Source: Brachypodius melanocephalos | Lineage: Eukaryota; Chordata; Aves; Passeriformes; Pycnonotidae | NCBI GenBank assembly: GCA_013398615.1 | Contig: VZSR01001755.1 | Coordinates: 124,001 to 188,000, forward strand | Direction of reading: 5' to 3' | DNA: 64,000 bases | In this document: positions 50,550 to 62,241 of the stretch, piece after piece | Layout: the number at the start of each line of letters is the position of its first letter | Position numbering within the stretch: the first letter of the stretch is position 1 | Program-made: the position numbers and the translations under genes | The notes under the pieces: model-generated | Database searches by the model: none | The model's input: the letters and a program-made list of their open reading frames with translations, nothing else | What the model was told of the DNA's origin: nothing

Positions 50550-53500
50550 GTAAGTGGGTAATTTCTCCCAGGACATAGAGTGCTGAATTCTGCCATCAAA
50601 GAGCAGAAAACATTTAGAAATCTAACTCACCTCTCACTCCTGGCTCTTTCTTCCTTCTGCTTGTCTACAGTATCCATAAAATCCATGAACTGTGAGGAAG
50701 GCAAAATTCAGTGAGAAAATGAACTGCATCAGCTACAAACCTTTACAATTCTCATCCTTCTCTTCCCAGCAATAACTGAAGACATGTCAAGCCACTCTAC
50801 TGGAAGCAAACTGGAAGTTTGATTGTTTTATGAGCATATCTGAATAAGGTCATCAGCTACAGGGACTCTGCATCCTGAGGTGTCAGATGGAAAAACAGAT
50901 CTCTACGTTTATACCTCTTGGAAAATATCAAACCAATTGCAAAAGAAGAAACAAAAGCACAAATAACCAAAACTCCTCCAGAATCCAGAGTGAATATGTT
51001 CAGCAGGGATGTGTCCATACTCATACTATCACTTGATTCCTAGGCAACTTAGCTCCAAGGATGGACTCAATGTACTAAACCATGCTGTGTGCCTGCCCAG
51101 AAAAATGCATATGCAGCTTCAGGTGCACAGTAATACTGTCACTGAGTGTTCTGTGGGGACCTCAAGGGAAAGCAAAGGATTCCAGTTACCCCATTTGAAC
51201 TGCCAACATCTGCTGACCTGCTTGTTCTTCTCATCCTTCAGACTCAAAACCTCCTTGCTGAGGATGTTCACTTGGTTCTGGGCCTCACTTAAGATAACCT
51301 GACGGTCCTGGTTGTGATCCAAGGCTTGTTCTGATGCAGAGAGAGCAGGAGAATATGCACAAGTTTCTAAAGCAACAGAATAGCAAGAATTGCTGGAAGA
51401 GACAGCACTCAGGATGACCACTGGCTATCAGAAGCACCAGGACAGCTGTCCTTCTCAGGCTGGCCTATGTAGAGAAAGTCCCATCTTACATCACAAGGTG
51501 GGATGGGATCAAAGAGAGAAGTGTGTGTAGGGTAATCAACACCCCAGCCTCAGGAAAGCTGTTCAACTCTGCTGTGGGCAGGACAATGACACAGGATGTG
51601 CTGCACACACCAAAACTTGACTCATCAGAGGCAAACTATGAGCAAAAGTCTCAAGTTCTCCCACATTCATATGGCAAAGCAATCTCTAATAACTCAATAC
51701 AAATTATTTTTTTGCTTTTGATGGCGAAAGTGACACTTCCAACTTGACTAGCCCTCACTAAATGACAAGAAGAGGATACATAGGGCACTGTGGAAATGCT
51801 ATTAAGAAAGGGAGGGAAAGAGGGTTAGCTCTCTTCTGGACCAAGTGCCCTATATCGCCCAAGTGCTGAACTGGGAAAGGAGTTAAGTGATTCATTACTG
51901 TACACGCATCATACTTACCCACAGCTTTCAGGATGTCACCAGGAACGTTGTTCCCTGCGAGCTCAAGCCTCTTCAGGGTCTTGTTGCTGTGCAAGCAGCT
52001 CAGCAAAGCTCGGCCACCCAGAAGCCCAATGTTATTCCATCGCAAATCTGCACAGAAAGCAAACTTTCATCACGGTAGTCACATATCTGCTGAAAAACCC
52101 AGGGCTCAAGAGAACCCATGCTCTTTACATATCTACAAGCACGGTTAACTAATCCCAGATGGTCTTAGCACAAACACAGGTGACCCCTTTCAAGGGGAGA
52201 CAGTGACAAAGCAGGGACAGGGAAGAGAAAGTGACAAAGAAGGAAAGGCAAGGCTACATCTTTAGTAAACTGCAGGAAGCCAAGACAACTGAAATTCTGC
52301 AAAAGTCTGCATCTCATATTTGGCTCTCACGAGCCTTCCTTCCACAGACAGAATCAGCAACAAAAGCCACATTCTCCTGAAGGAAATTCCAGCAAAATTC
52401 CATATAAGGACAAATCAAGTGTGAATTAAGAGTCTGTCACGAGGCAGACCAACAGCAACCACAAATAGGAATGAAGACGCTTCTCCCTCCACTAAAGACT
52501 GTTCTGCTCCAAGTACACAATACTTCATCTACAGGTTTGGTTCCAAATTCCAAGTTCGGAGATTCCAATTTCAGTTCCCACTCTCCAAAGGCCATGGGGT
52601 TGTGACCTCTCCGTGCACAAAGCCAGCAAAGCACTCCAGATTGACAGGAATTGAGAATACCACTGACCAGTTGGTAGAAATTGAGGCAAGAAACCCAAAG
52701 ATACATGTGTGTTAGCATGCATTTATGTATATGTGGGCAAAGGACTCTTACCCAGCTCCCGAAGGCTGGTATTTTGTGCCAGTGCCATGGCCAGCTCTCC
52801 AGCCCCTTGATGGTTAATCTGGTTATTGCGCAGGTCCAGACGCTGAAGGAAGTTGTTTGCTCTCAGTCCTTGGCAGAAAAAGGAGAAGCCCTCCTCCCAC
52901 ATGCCGAGGCTGTTCCACTCTAAGGTTAAGCTAGGGAAAGCAGACAGGATTGGTGTTTGTGGAGTAAATGGACAGCTGTGTGAACTTGAATGACCACAGA
53001 ACACCTGGTCAAACACCCAGCTCTGTGAGTGGACTCTGTTCCAGAGAGCAGGATGCTGCCAGGGCCCAGCACCCTCCAAAAGAGCACCTCCAGTTTTCAT
53101 GCCTTTACCTGTACCACCCCTCACAAGAAACTGCACCACTTGGCACTCCTCCTACCCCAACAAGAAACACCCTCAACCCTTTTCAAACATTGTGTTCTAT
53201 CCAGCAGGAAGAGCACGAAGAGAGGCAGATACATTTTTTTACCTCGTGATGGATTTGTTCTGCCTAAGAAGTTTTCCCAAAGCCTCAGCTCCCATGCTTC
53301 GCAGGTTATTTCCCTGAAAGAGAAGCCCCAGGTGATCAGTAGGCTAAGCCTGTCCCAGTCCACCTAGACCACAAACACCACCAGAAGTTTGTGCTGGAAC
53401 TGGCATCCCAGCTGTAATGCCAATTTCAGCTGGGCAAAGACAGTCCAATCAACATTTGTTTCACATATCAGTCAGCCTTCCACAAAATGAAAAGCCCTGG

Positions 53501-55019
53501 AACAGTGGATCCATACCCACCACTGCTCTTGGTGGCATGGTGCTCATGAGGGCACCATGACTGAGAGCTTGTAAAAATCACAAAATAGCACAGGACCAGC
53601 ATGGACCACAACTGGACAGAAAACAGCAATTCTAGATAAGCATAACTATTTTACCACGCTTCATTAAGAAAGGCTCTGTTAACAGTAGCACAAATGAGAA
53701 ACAAAGTTATGATACAGTTTGTGACTGACACTGTTTGTGACTGTAAATTCAAGGGAACAGCTGTATGCCAGAGGAATGCAGACAGAAGGTCACTCTTAGT
53801 AGAGACAATGACATCTGAAGGCAGATGCTTCATTCAAAGCCCAGGCTAGTCAAAAGACGGAAACACAAGCAGAACAGCTAGTAACTCACTGACCAATACA
53901 GAAATCCCCCCAAAGTCAGCTGCCCCAGCAGCAACTGACAAAAGGTATACAGCAACAACTTCCTATCAAAACAGAGTAATTGAATAAAAATGGATAATCT
54001 ACAAAGTAACTTCAGAAAATTGTGACATGGTGTTAAAGAGTGAAGGAATGAGTCACTTGAGAACAAAAATCTTACAGAACCGTGCATCTTGTTGAACAAT
54101 CCTGCACCAGGATTGTCCAGTTCCATTTCTGATTAAGCCTGTGCTCCTTTTTCTGTCCCCACCACAGAACACCCTTAATTCTATTCAAACAGACTCACCT
54201 TCAGATCCAAAGATTTGACTGTGGTGTTGGAGCAAAGACCATGCAACAAAAGTCTTATACCTGAGCAGAGAAAGAAAAAGCTGTTTATTTAATCTGCAAA
54301 ACCCTCCACCTAAACCGGCAGCACATCGTCCCAGTGTACCATCCTATTAAACAGCCGGCTGCAATAAACAAATTACTTGGTAAACTGCCACTGCTGCTGG
54401 AAAGCCTGAGCTTTCAGGGCAGGAGACTATTTATATATTTTCAAAAAGACGTCCGGGCAGAGAACTACATATCAGCTTGTGCATCTACCTGACTCAGGCC
54501 TGAAAAAAGCCCACGTCTAGCCAGGCTCTGCGGACACGGATGTGCTGCCCACGGAGCCCCCCCACTGCCGGCCACTTCAACCAGCCGGACCGTCCGGGCT
54601 GTCCACGGCCAACAAAAGCAGAGCTGCCCTCGCCGCCGGCAGGAGAACCGAGGGGTGCGTGAGCACCCGCACGGTCACGGACCGAGCACCCTCGCCGGCC
54701 AAATTCGAGAGACCTCCGTCCCACCGCCGCAGGGAGAGCGGGCCCGCCGACCCAGCCTGAGAGGGCAGCGAGGGCGCCCCGGCCCCGGGCAGCCGCCGCA
54801 GGCCTCGCGCACCTTCCTCGCTCAAGCCGCAGTCGCCGAGGGCCAGCGCTGCGAAGGGCGCAGCCCCGGGCAGCAGCCGGCCCAGCGCGCTGCACGTCTG
54901 CAGCGAGAGGCTCTGCGCCGCCAGGTCCAGGCGGCCCCGCGCCCCGTCGGGCTCCCGCAGGCGGCGCAGCACGGCCTCCTGAGGGGCAGCGCCCGCGGCC
55001 GCGCAGAGCCGCGCGTACT
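44925..55019 (-). CDS. LRRC45: leucine-rich repeat-containing protein 45, 17 exons, start codon in gap
   Basis: LRRC45 is a centrosome-linker protein needed for centrosome cohesion. Exons in transcript order: >55019-54813, 54260-54199, 53313-53243, 52930-52752, 52047-51919, 51330-51218, 50689-50631, 50507-50430, 49463-49328, 49033-48956, 48781-48670, 48500-48430, 47559-47467, 46874-46782, 45927-45754, 45661-45514, 45121-44925. The visible frame gives 666 residues, against 670 in human, so only a handful of N-terminal residues are lost in the N gap. Leucine-rich repeats fill the first ~250 residues (LTLEWNSLG, LQRLDLRNNQI, LRWNNIGLLGGRAL, LELAGNNVPG). The rest is a long coiled coil rich in E, Q, K and L (LEEKLRLMTESRDEAQ, KVELQEQIGHLEAERAAQ). 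The protein ends RASFLQNAIMAYVQGSP and then HSSRK. Exon 1 is CpG-island DNA with a weak-looking donor (GTGCGC). Two acceptors sit behind homopolymer T tracts on the coding strand. Confidence 0.97.
47563..47580. repeat. 18-bp poly(A) run, T tract of an LRRC45 acceptor
   Basis: On the minus strand this reads as a T run directly before the acceptor of the exon 47559-47467, so it forms that exon's polypyrimidine tract. Confidence 0.85.
50524..50549. repeat. 26-bp poly(A) run near an LRRC45 acceptor
   Basis: On the minus strand this is a T run that ends about 16 bp before the acceptor of the exon 50507-50430. It probably serves as the polypyrimidine tract. Confidence 0.85.
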
Positions 55020-55280
55020 NNNNNNNNNNNNNNNNNNNNNNNNNNNNNNNNNNNNNNNNNNNNNNNNNNNNNNNNNNNNNNNNNNNNNNNNNNNNNNNNN
55101 NNNNNNNNNNNNNNNNNNNCTGATGGCCGAGTTGCTGAAGGTCTTCGTTCGAGGTGAGCGCGCAGAGCCACCCCCGCCCCAGCCTTAGAGCGATGGGCTC
55201 CCGCCTCCTCCCCGAGCACCTTCGATCCTCTCGTCCAGCTTCGGCTCTGCTGCCTCCTGCACAGCTGCAGTCCTGAGCCA
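54520..55280. promoter_or_regulatory. bidirectional CpG-island promoter of LRRC45 and CENPX, interrupted by gap
   Basis: CpG-dense DNA flanks both sides of the N gap. LRRC45 exon 1 leaves it to the left and a CENPX internal exon emerges to the right. The two genes are head to head in human too, so the promoter and both start codons should be inside the unsequenced part. Confidence 0.7.
55020..55119. other. assembly gap of 100 N
   Basis: Exactly 100 N suggests a gap of unknown size filled with a standard placeholder. The missing DNA must contain the start of LRRC45, the first exon or exons of CENPX (about 40 codons) and the shared promoter, so the true length is almost certainly larger. Confidence 0.97.
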
Positions 55281-55632
55281 GCTTCATCCGGGGCCATGGG
55301 CCACCTCCCTCCCTCCCAGGGCACCAGCCCGGCGCCCCGTGAGAGCTCCCAGACCCCTCTCACTGCCTTTCCCTTTCTTTCACTTTGCCTGCAGAAGCGG
55401 CAGCACGGGCAGCGCGGCAGGCTCAGGCAGAGGACCTGAACAAGGTGGATACGGAACAGCTGGAGAAAGTGTTGCCACAGTTGGTATGTAACAGTGTGCC
55501 TGAACTGCCTGGGAGCAGGATAAGGATAGAGCTGAAACAGCCTAATCCTCATTCTTTCGGGAGCTGTTTTGAGAACCCAGCCTCTGTCCTGATTTGCTTG
55601 CTGCTCTTTCCTTACAGCTTCTGGATTTCTAG
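55120..55632 (+). CDS. CENPX: centromere protein X (STRA13/MHF2), 5' partial
   Basis: CENPX is a small histone-fold protein. It pairs with CENPS in the CENP-T-W-S-X complex at kinetochores and in the FANCM-MHF complex at stalled forks. Visible exons are 55120-55153 (from the gap edge), 55395-55483 and 55618-55632. The reading is LMAELLKVFVREAAARAARQ, then AQAEDLNKVDTEQLEKVLPQ and LLLDF stop. This covers about the last 45 of some 81 residues: the helix 2 and helix 3 part of the histone fold. The final coding exon carries only four codons plus the stop. The first half of the protein lies in the N gap. The identity is secure from the VDxxQLEKVLPQLLLDF-type ending and the LRRC45/ASPSCR1 neighbours. 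Confidence 0.93.
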
Positions 55633-56140
55633 AGGCGTCTTGAAGCACATGGCACCTTTCAGCAAGACAGTCCTGATGTGTCTCAGCCTCAGAGACACTC
55701 TGGGATGAACTGTCTCAAATTTTTCTTCCTCTGCCATTTTGCTTTTGTTCACGCTCTCCTTTACCAAGCCCTTTACACACCCAAAGCAACGATGCTGTCA
55801 GGTACTGTTTTTGAGAAGAGGCTGCCATGGGCTTTATTTTGTTCAGCTGAGTGCAGAACTGGTTTCCATCTTGCTGCCTTACTCCTGGCCTGTATTTCAC
55901 AACATGGTAAGATGCTGTTACTTTCTCAGCTAACGTGAGAAAGAGGTGCTGCTTCATGGAGATGCATGGAAAGATTTAATGGCTGGAAATACCATCCAGC
56001 CTTCAGGCTCTCACTGCCTCAAGCAGGCAGCTGTAATAGCAACTCCAGGTGCAGCTCCAAGCCTTTCTAATGAATAGGTCATTAACAGGAGCTTAGTCAC
56101 AGGCTCTTGCCAAGAGCAGGTAACTGATCTTTATTTTATA

Positions 56141-56146
56141 AATAAA
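56141..56146 (+). terminator. CENPX: candidate CENPX polyadenylation signal AATAAA
   Basis: This is the first canonical AATAAA found after the CENPX stop, about 510 bp downstream. It is assigned by strand and proximity. Confidence 0.55.
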
Positions 56147-59100
56147 CAGTGTCTGTCCCTCACTACCATCCAGTATTTCTCCAGGGCTGTGACATCAAAG
56201 AATGCTTGAAATCTTTTAACCATTCAATATTTTCCTCAGAGGCTGCTCCCCCTCTGCTATAAATTTGTTCTCACAAAGAAACATCAGTAAGTTAAAAACA
56301 AGTCTCCCTTCCTTGTGTAGACTCTTTGCTCCAATTCATCATCAAAAGTCAAGCTGCTTCAAAGACTTGCAGTTTCCCCCTCACCCACCCTCTTCCCTAA
56401 ATCTTTGTAGGACCAAAGGAAAAAAGGACAAAATAACAAACAGCATGTGTGAGAATCCCACATCACGGGACAGCCTGGCCCCTCTGGCAGCGGGGGGGCC
56501 ACTGTGAAATAAGAAACCTTACACATGTGGGCAGGACCCACACAACCCCAGGGGCTGTGCTGGGAAACGCGTGGCTGCCTGCACGGAGCTGCCTCGCTGC
56601 AGGGCCAGCAACAGCCAGCAGACCTTTCCTCAGGAGATCACTGTGCACTCTGAGCTAGGAGCTATCGGGGTCATCCTTGAAGACACCAACCACTTGGAAA
56701 CCTCACAAGAACTGCAGTTTTAGTGCACATTCTGCTGACAGTACCAGCTTAAGCAGTCCCCAGTCCTCAGCACTGCAGCTTCTCAGCCAAGACAACTGTT
56801 CAGCTGTACAACAAGACCTAGTTCAGCCTTCAGTCCCACAACCATTGGTTAAAAAAAATTAAAAAATTTTTTAAAAAAAGGCAAATGATAGTATCTTTGA
56901 ATGCCCTAAAGCCCCAGGGATGAGTTCAGCTACTATGGCAGAAGTAATACTGAAACAAAACCAGTTCATCAGGTATCTGTTCTTGGGCACAGCAGGAATC
57001 CTTGTAGCAAATACGTCAGTGAAGAGCCCACTTTTTAGATGTGGGGGTCTCCTGTCCCCCTTAAAGAATTCACTCGTACTTCCTTGCCTTTTCCAGATTT
57101 CAGATCGTCATCTCTGCCTTCTACTGATAACAGCAGTTCCAAAGTTGCTGCCCTAAAAAGGCTCAAGTTCCCTTCCCTGACACACAGAGCAGAGAACTGC
57201 TGATGTGGATGTCCACAGTAAAGCAGCAATTGAATAGCAGCAGCAGCAGCTAAAAGTAACTCTTTGTATAGGGAAGGGGAATAAGACCTCTTGTCTAGCT
57301 ATTGAAGGTAGCAATTTTTCATTCTTGTGGTTAAACTGCGTTTGATGCACAGCTAAGTTCCACAAGGGACAAGCATGGGCAGAACTGCCTGAGGGAACAC
57401 AGTCAGCAACGTAAAGCCCCTACACTTAACCCATGAAACTGCCCCAGGAACACTGATACTGCTGCTTGTGTCCCTAAACTTGTTTTCCCATGTCAGGTAC
57501 TTGCAGGGGATACTTACGCTGCTAACCCTTTACAAAAACTAACATAATTAAAACAGCTAAGCAAATCAGTTAAGCAGATTGTACTATTTGATGTCACCTG
57601 TGCTCTTCAAAATATAAGGACTGGCACATCTGAAGACACACTGCAACTTCCTCCCAGCCACGATGCTTCTGCCTATTCTAATCCTGGAAATCAAAACCAC
57701 CAGCACAAGTATTTCACCACCTACCTTTAGCAATGGGTCCTGGTTTCCCCACAGTATATCCTGTATAAATTCAGCAAGCTCTAGCTACCATCCACCTCTG
57801 ATTTGTGTGACATGAATGAGCCTGATACAGCACCTGAACCAAGATACCAACAGTCCTATGGTAGGCTCAGCCTACACTTAATCCACTAAACAGTAATAAA
57901 CTTTAAACATTATTTGACTGGTTTTTTTGTTTGCTGTGGTATGTCTTTTATAGCCTATCAAGTGGTAGAAAGGCTTGCTTTCCACAGGGAGGATTTAGCA
58001 CAGGAGCTGCACACAGTCTTCTCACATTCCCACTGCCAGTGGCCGCACACGTTCCCTGTTTACGTTTGGGTGTCATAAAAGAAATTAATCACCTTTTTTG
58101 CTAAAGCATCCTGCACTCCTTCTGCTTTGAATCTCCTACCTTTTCCACCTTTCTTTCATGCCTCCCCCTCCCCGCAAGTTTCTTCAAAGCATCTGTGAGC
58201 ATTTGGAAGTAATTAGACCTGAAGGGAAATGTTGGCCAGCCAGGGAGACAATGACAACTGCCAGGAACCCAGGGTGCCCTTTCTAGCCACTCTGAAGTTC
58301 ATTCAGATGGTACAAAGCTCCGTTTTGCTTTGTTGAGAAAAAATGAGAGGAAGGGAATGAGGCACGAGAGGCCTATTGAAAAGAGAGCAGTTTCCTGTGA
58401 ACTGACAGACACACCAAGTGCCAGGGCAGGAAGGTGTCAAAGGCACCGACCAAAAGGGCCCTCATGGCACCTCTGCTTTATTACATCTACAAATTGTGCA
58501 GGTGCACACATAGTGCAGGGAGGAAACAAGGAAAATGGAAAACATGGTATTACTGTACCATGAAACCCCAGCTCTCCATGGAGAAGACTTCAAATAAAAC
58601 CCAGCACCAGGACTGCCATGGCACTACAGAGTTCATCTCTAGTGTAAAGGCAATTCTAATCAATATTCATCCCCCGAGGACATCTGCAGGAGACAAAAAT
58701 CTGGACTGGACCTTTTCCTTGTACACTAACTGCAGTGCAGAGCACAGCTACCCTGCTCTGGGAATACTCATGCCACCAATCAACTGTCATTTGAAAAGAA
58801 CCTTTAACTGAATGTTTTTTTTTCCTTGCTGTAACTAATTACTGATGGTAATTATACACAGTGAAAATAAAACTAGAGCTTAGGGCAGAAACAAGCTCAA
58901 CAGGCATTCCATGAACAGACACCTGTGCTACTTGTTAACAAGATTCTGGCAACTGAACACAATAGGCGTGCAGCAGTCTGAGTGCTGCACAGGAAAGTTC
59001 ACTGATCTGAACTTTAAGTAACTTAAGTGTTTCCTCTTCATTCATTTTCCAGCCATCTATGTCCAGAATTACCTGCAGCACTAACCCTAATCACCAAGAG

Positions 59101-60275
59101 GCAGAGAGAAGTCTTGGTTTAGGCACCGCTTAACAATTACAGATAAAGCTGAACCAGATTGTATCTTGCTGCTAGAATACAGACAGCTAGGCTCAAGTGA
59201 TCTCTGAAGGTGGAACTAAGAGGATTTGAATTTAAAAATATAGATAGAAACAAAGTCCTTTTCAGAAAGTATATAGGAGTCATGTCCCCCTTAATTCTCT
59301 ATTCTTATTTTTTGCATGCAAGAAACCTTAAATTTAACCTCTAACCTTGCTTCTGTCACAAAGACCACAAACAGGCTCTCCATTCCTTTGCCAGGTCCAA
59401 CTGGTATCTCAAACAGCCATCCTCTTTTTATAACTAATGTTCATACAGATTAGATCTCTCCAGGGTCACATTTTACACATTCTTAGTAAGTTCGTGGAGA
59501 AAAGGGCACAGCTGACAGCTGCACAGTAATCCAGCAGCCCAGGATGCTTCATCTCTTTCCACCTACAAAATAAACATAGCACCATTAAAACATTTAACAT
59601 GTAATTATCACTTACTAATTTCTCAGTAACACGATCTAGTGGCTGAGGGTTCTGGTCACTGCTGTGCTCAGGCAGCATTGGGGACCACAAGAGAGCACTT
59701 GGGGAGATGGAATGGTAAATACATCACAACTTTTGGAGCAGGGAACTTCCTGTTATCCTAATAATCCTTCATGTTATTAACAGGCAGCTTAGAGCATATT
59801 ATTAACCTCTCATAACCTTTCATGTTAAATGGGAAACTTGCACAGGTAGATGAGATGATATTTTGTGCTTTTTCCAGATAATCTTGGAAAAGAAAACTAT
59901 TTCAAGTGTGAAGTTCAAACATACAAGAAATGGGAAACGGTGAAGATCCTGTTTCCCACTTCATCAGCATCTCAGCACCAATCTAAACCAGACCAGCCAC
60001 AGCAGGGAAACACACTGACCCACTGTTCACAATCTTCACACCTTACCCTCTACTTGCTGGAACTGAGAGCCAGAAACAAATACTAAAATTCTCATCCATG
60101 AAGTTAACATTTGGCATTATTAGCCAGGTCACTCCATATAAGAATTACTAGATTTGCTGCCGTTAAGGGAGCAGACTAAATGTCTCTTTTTTTTCCCCCT
60201 CCTTTTCTTTCTCTTCCTCTCCCCCACACTCCCCTTGTCTTTGCCACTTTATCAAAAAGTGAATATTGCCAATTG

Positions 60276-60281
60276 TTTAAT
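60276..60281 (-). terminator. ASPSCR1: possible ASPSCR1 polyadenylation signal (ATTAAA)
   Basis: TTTAAT on plus reads ATTAAA on minus, a common variant signal, about 600 bp downstream of the ASPSCR1 stop. More distant AATAAA complements exist (for example near 58477), so the choice is uncertain. Confidence 0.3.
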
Positions 60282-60886
60282 TCAGGAATTCTTTTTATAA
60301 TTGCTTCATATTCTGTGTAACTTGTCATCTAAAATGCACACGTAAACCATTTGTTCTGGGACTAAAAACAAGGTCATGGTTTTATGATCAGGATAAGACA
60401 AGAAAAAAAATCATAATGGACACTTGGTTGCAATCTGAACTATGGAAAACCCCTACTGGTTTGCAGTGAAGATTAAAAAAAGGAAGACCAACTAAAAAAC
60501 TCAAGAGAAGAACTAAAACAGACTACGACAACAAAAGGAAAGTTATGCCAGAGATTTAACAGATTACATGGGTCCTTGCTATGTAGAATATCCTGCCTGT
60601 TACTACTTGAACTACACTGGCAGAGATAAGAGCTCAGCACATCAAGCTCAGAACACAGTTAAAAATGCTACAAGCATATGGATTAGGCATCAGACTTCCC
60701 AGTGTTCAGAACCTGCACTCAGATCCTTCTCCAGTGAAGGCTGAGGTTCAAGTCACCAACAAATTTGTGACTGACTGACAACCAAATGTCCTGCAAGCTG
60801 ACATCTGCAACAACACCATCAATATCCAACACGTTTGGCAGAGAGGAGGCCGCCTTTTGGGGCAGTTGAGAATGAGAAGAGCTCTC

Positions 60887-62241
60887 CTATGATCCACTGA
60901 TACCTGGAAGTTTCAGCCATTTGGGTATTTTCCCAGGGCCCTTTCTCAACACTTGTGGAGCTCCCTGAGTGCTGGATGCTTCTGGCTGCTCGACGGTCTT
61001 TTTGTCACTTCCCACTTCTGGGTCAGTTAGGGATGGAGCAACTAATGCTGACGTTGATGAAGCAGTAGAAACTAATGATCTGGACAAACGTTGGAGAAAG
61101 GAAATAAGCAAGTAGAATTAAGCTTCATTTTTCGTAACAGCCCCCTGTACCACCACCATCTTTAAAGTTAAGATTGAAAAAGCTCTTCTTTTTCCATGAC
61201 AGAAGCACTAGTATTTACTTCAGTCACTGAAATCCTACTTTGCAAAGGACTTGCAAAGCTATGAAGTCAAGTATGACAGTACAACTGTTTCTGGAGAGAA
61301 GGAAGTCCTAGTATCTGCAGATTCCTTTGTAGTAAGATGGGCTTATTTCATGCTTCCCATTCCTGAAATACTAAGGCATTTGCAACTCTATTCAACCCCA
61401 ACATACCTGGCTACTAATAAATCAGCTGCAGAAGGAGAAACTGCAGAGCTCAGCAGGTCCGATTTCAGGTAACAAGCTGTTTAGAAATTAAACCAAATCA
61501 CTTATTTGGTAACATAGATACATCAATCACCACAGTATCACATAGCTCTTGGCTCAAAAAATACCTGCTGCACACTACAGCAAACCTACATCACCTTCCC
61601 CCAAACGACACAGGACATTACTAAACCATGCTGGTTTCTTTTGTGACTCAGAGGTGTTCTATTTCATTGTTCAAACTTCAAGACCTTGATATTTTCTTTC
61701 AGTGCTCACTGCGTCTCAGGAACTTTTCAGTGAAGCCAGAGCATACTTTGGTCTCTGGGAGAAACAGGGATTCTAAGCATAAACTAGAGATGCCAAAGAA
61801 CCAAAGATTCAGAGAGATTCTACCATCTCCAGCCAGTCCACTACCACAGGAGCTCTGCAAAAGCATTTCATAGACACTTGTCCAGTTAACACTTCGAACA
61901 ACAGGATTTTTTTTTACAGAGTCATTCTTCTATCACTCTTGATCCCATAGCAAACAATGCCAACTCCCCAGCCTATCAAATCCCATAAAAGAGACACTGT
62001 GTCTGCATCTGTGCTCAAGCTAACTGACCAAACCAGACCTGAAGAGCTTTAGCCAGTCAGAATGGGGACATTCACCAGCACTCTCAAGGACTGCAGTTTC
62101 TTTTGATAGAACTCAGACAGTAAGGATACAATCCTGAGTCTAGTACTGGAACTATACAGTCAGCTGAAAGAGAGAAGAAATGCACTCACCCCTGCACTCC
62201 TCTGATCCAAAATGAACAACAGCAGTTGGAAAAAGTTTAGC
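60887..62241 (-). CDS. ASPSCR1: ASPSCR1/TUG, UBX-domain protein, last three exons
   Basis: TUG binds p97/VCP through its UBX region and tethers GLUT4 vesicles. Visible exons in transcript order are 62241-62190, 61476-61407 and 61079-60887, with phases 0, 1 and 2 joining cleanly. The first reads AKLFPTAVVHFGSEECR, the end of the UBX fold, matching human ANLFPAALVHFGAEEP. The second reads CYLKSDLLSSAVSPSAADLL, matching the human LLEHAISPSAADVL stretch. The third is a divergent Ser/Thr/Pro-rich linker ending in the conserved KIPKWLKLPG, matching human KVPKWLKLP, then ISGS and the stop at 60887-60889. Upstream exons, including most of the UBX domain, lie beyond the right edge. I searched 62242-64000 by eye and found none. 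Confidence 0.9.

Larger units (their letters stand above)
55633..60886. other. region between convergent CENPX and ASPSCR1, mostly non-coding
   Basis: About 5.2 kb contains the CENPX 3' UTR (to about 56165) and probably part of the ASPSCR1 3' UTR at its right end. No supported coding exon was found. There is an A/T-rich low-complexity patch near 56850-56880. A 74-codon minus-strand frame at 59466-59690 follows an acceptor-like TTTGTAG but matches no family I know. Confidence 0.55.

Noticed and set aside
54494..55648. 384-codon minus frame spanning the N gap
   Set aside because: The frame runs through undetermined bases and is out of frame with LRRC45 exon 1. It exists only because N codons are not stops.
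60735..60770. tRNA-like B-box word (GGTTCAAGTC)
   Set aside because: No matching A box and no cloverleaf pairing were found around it.
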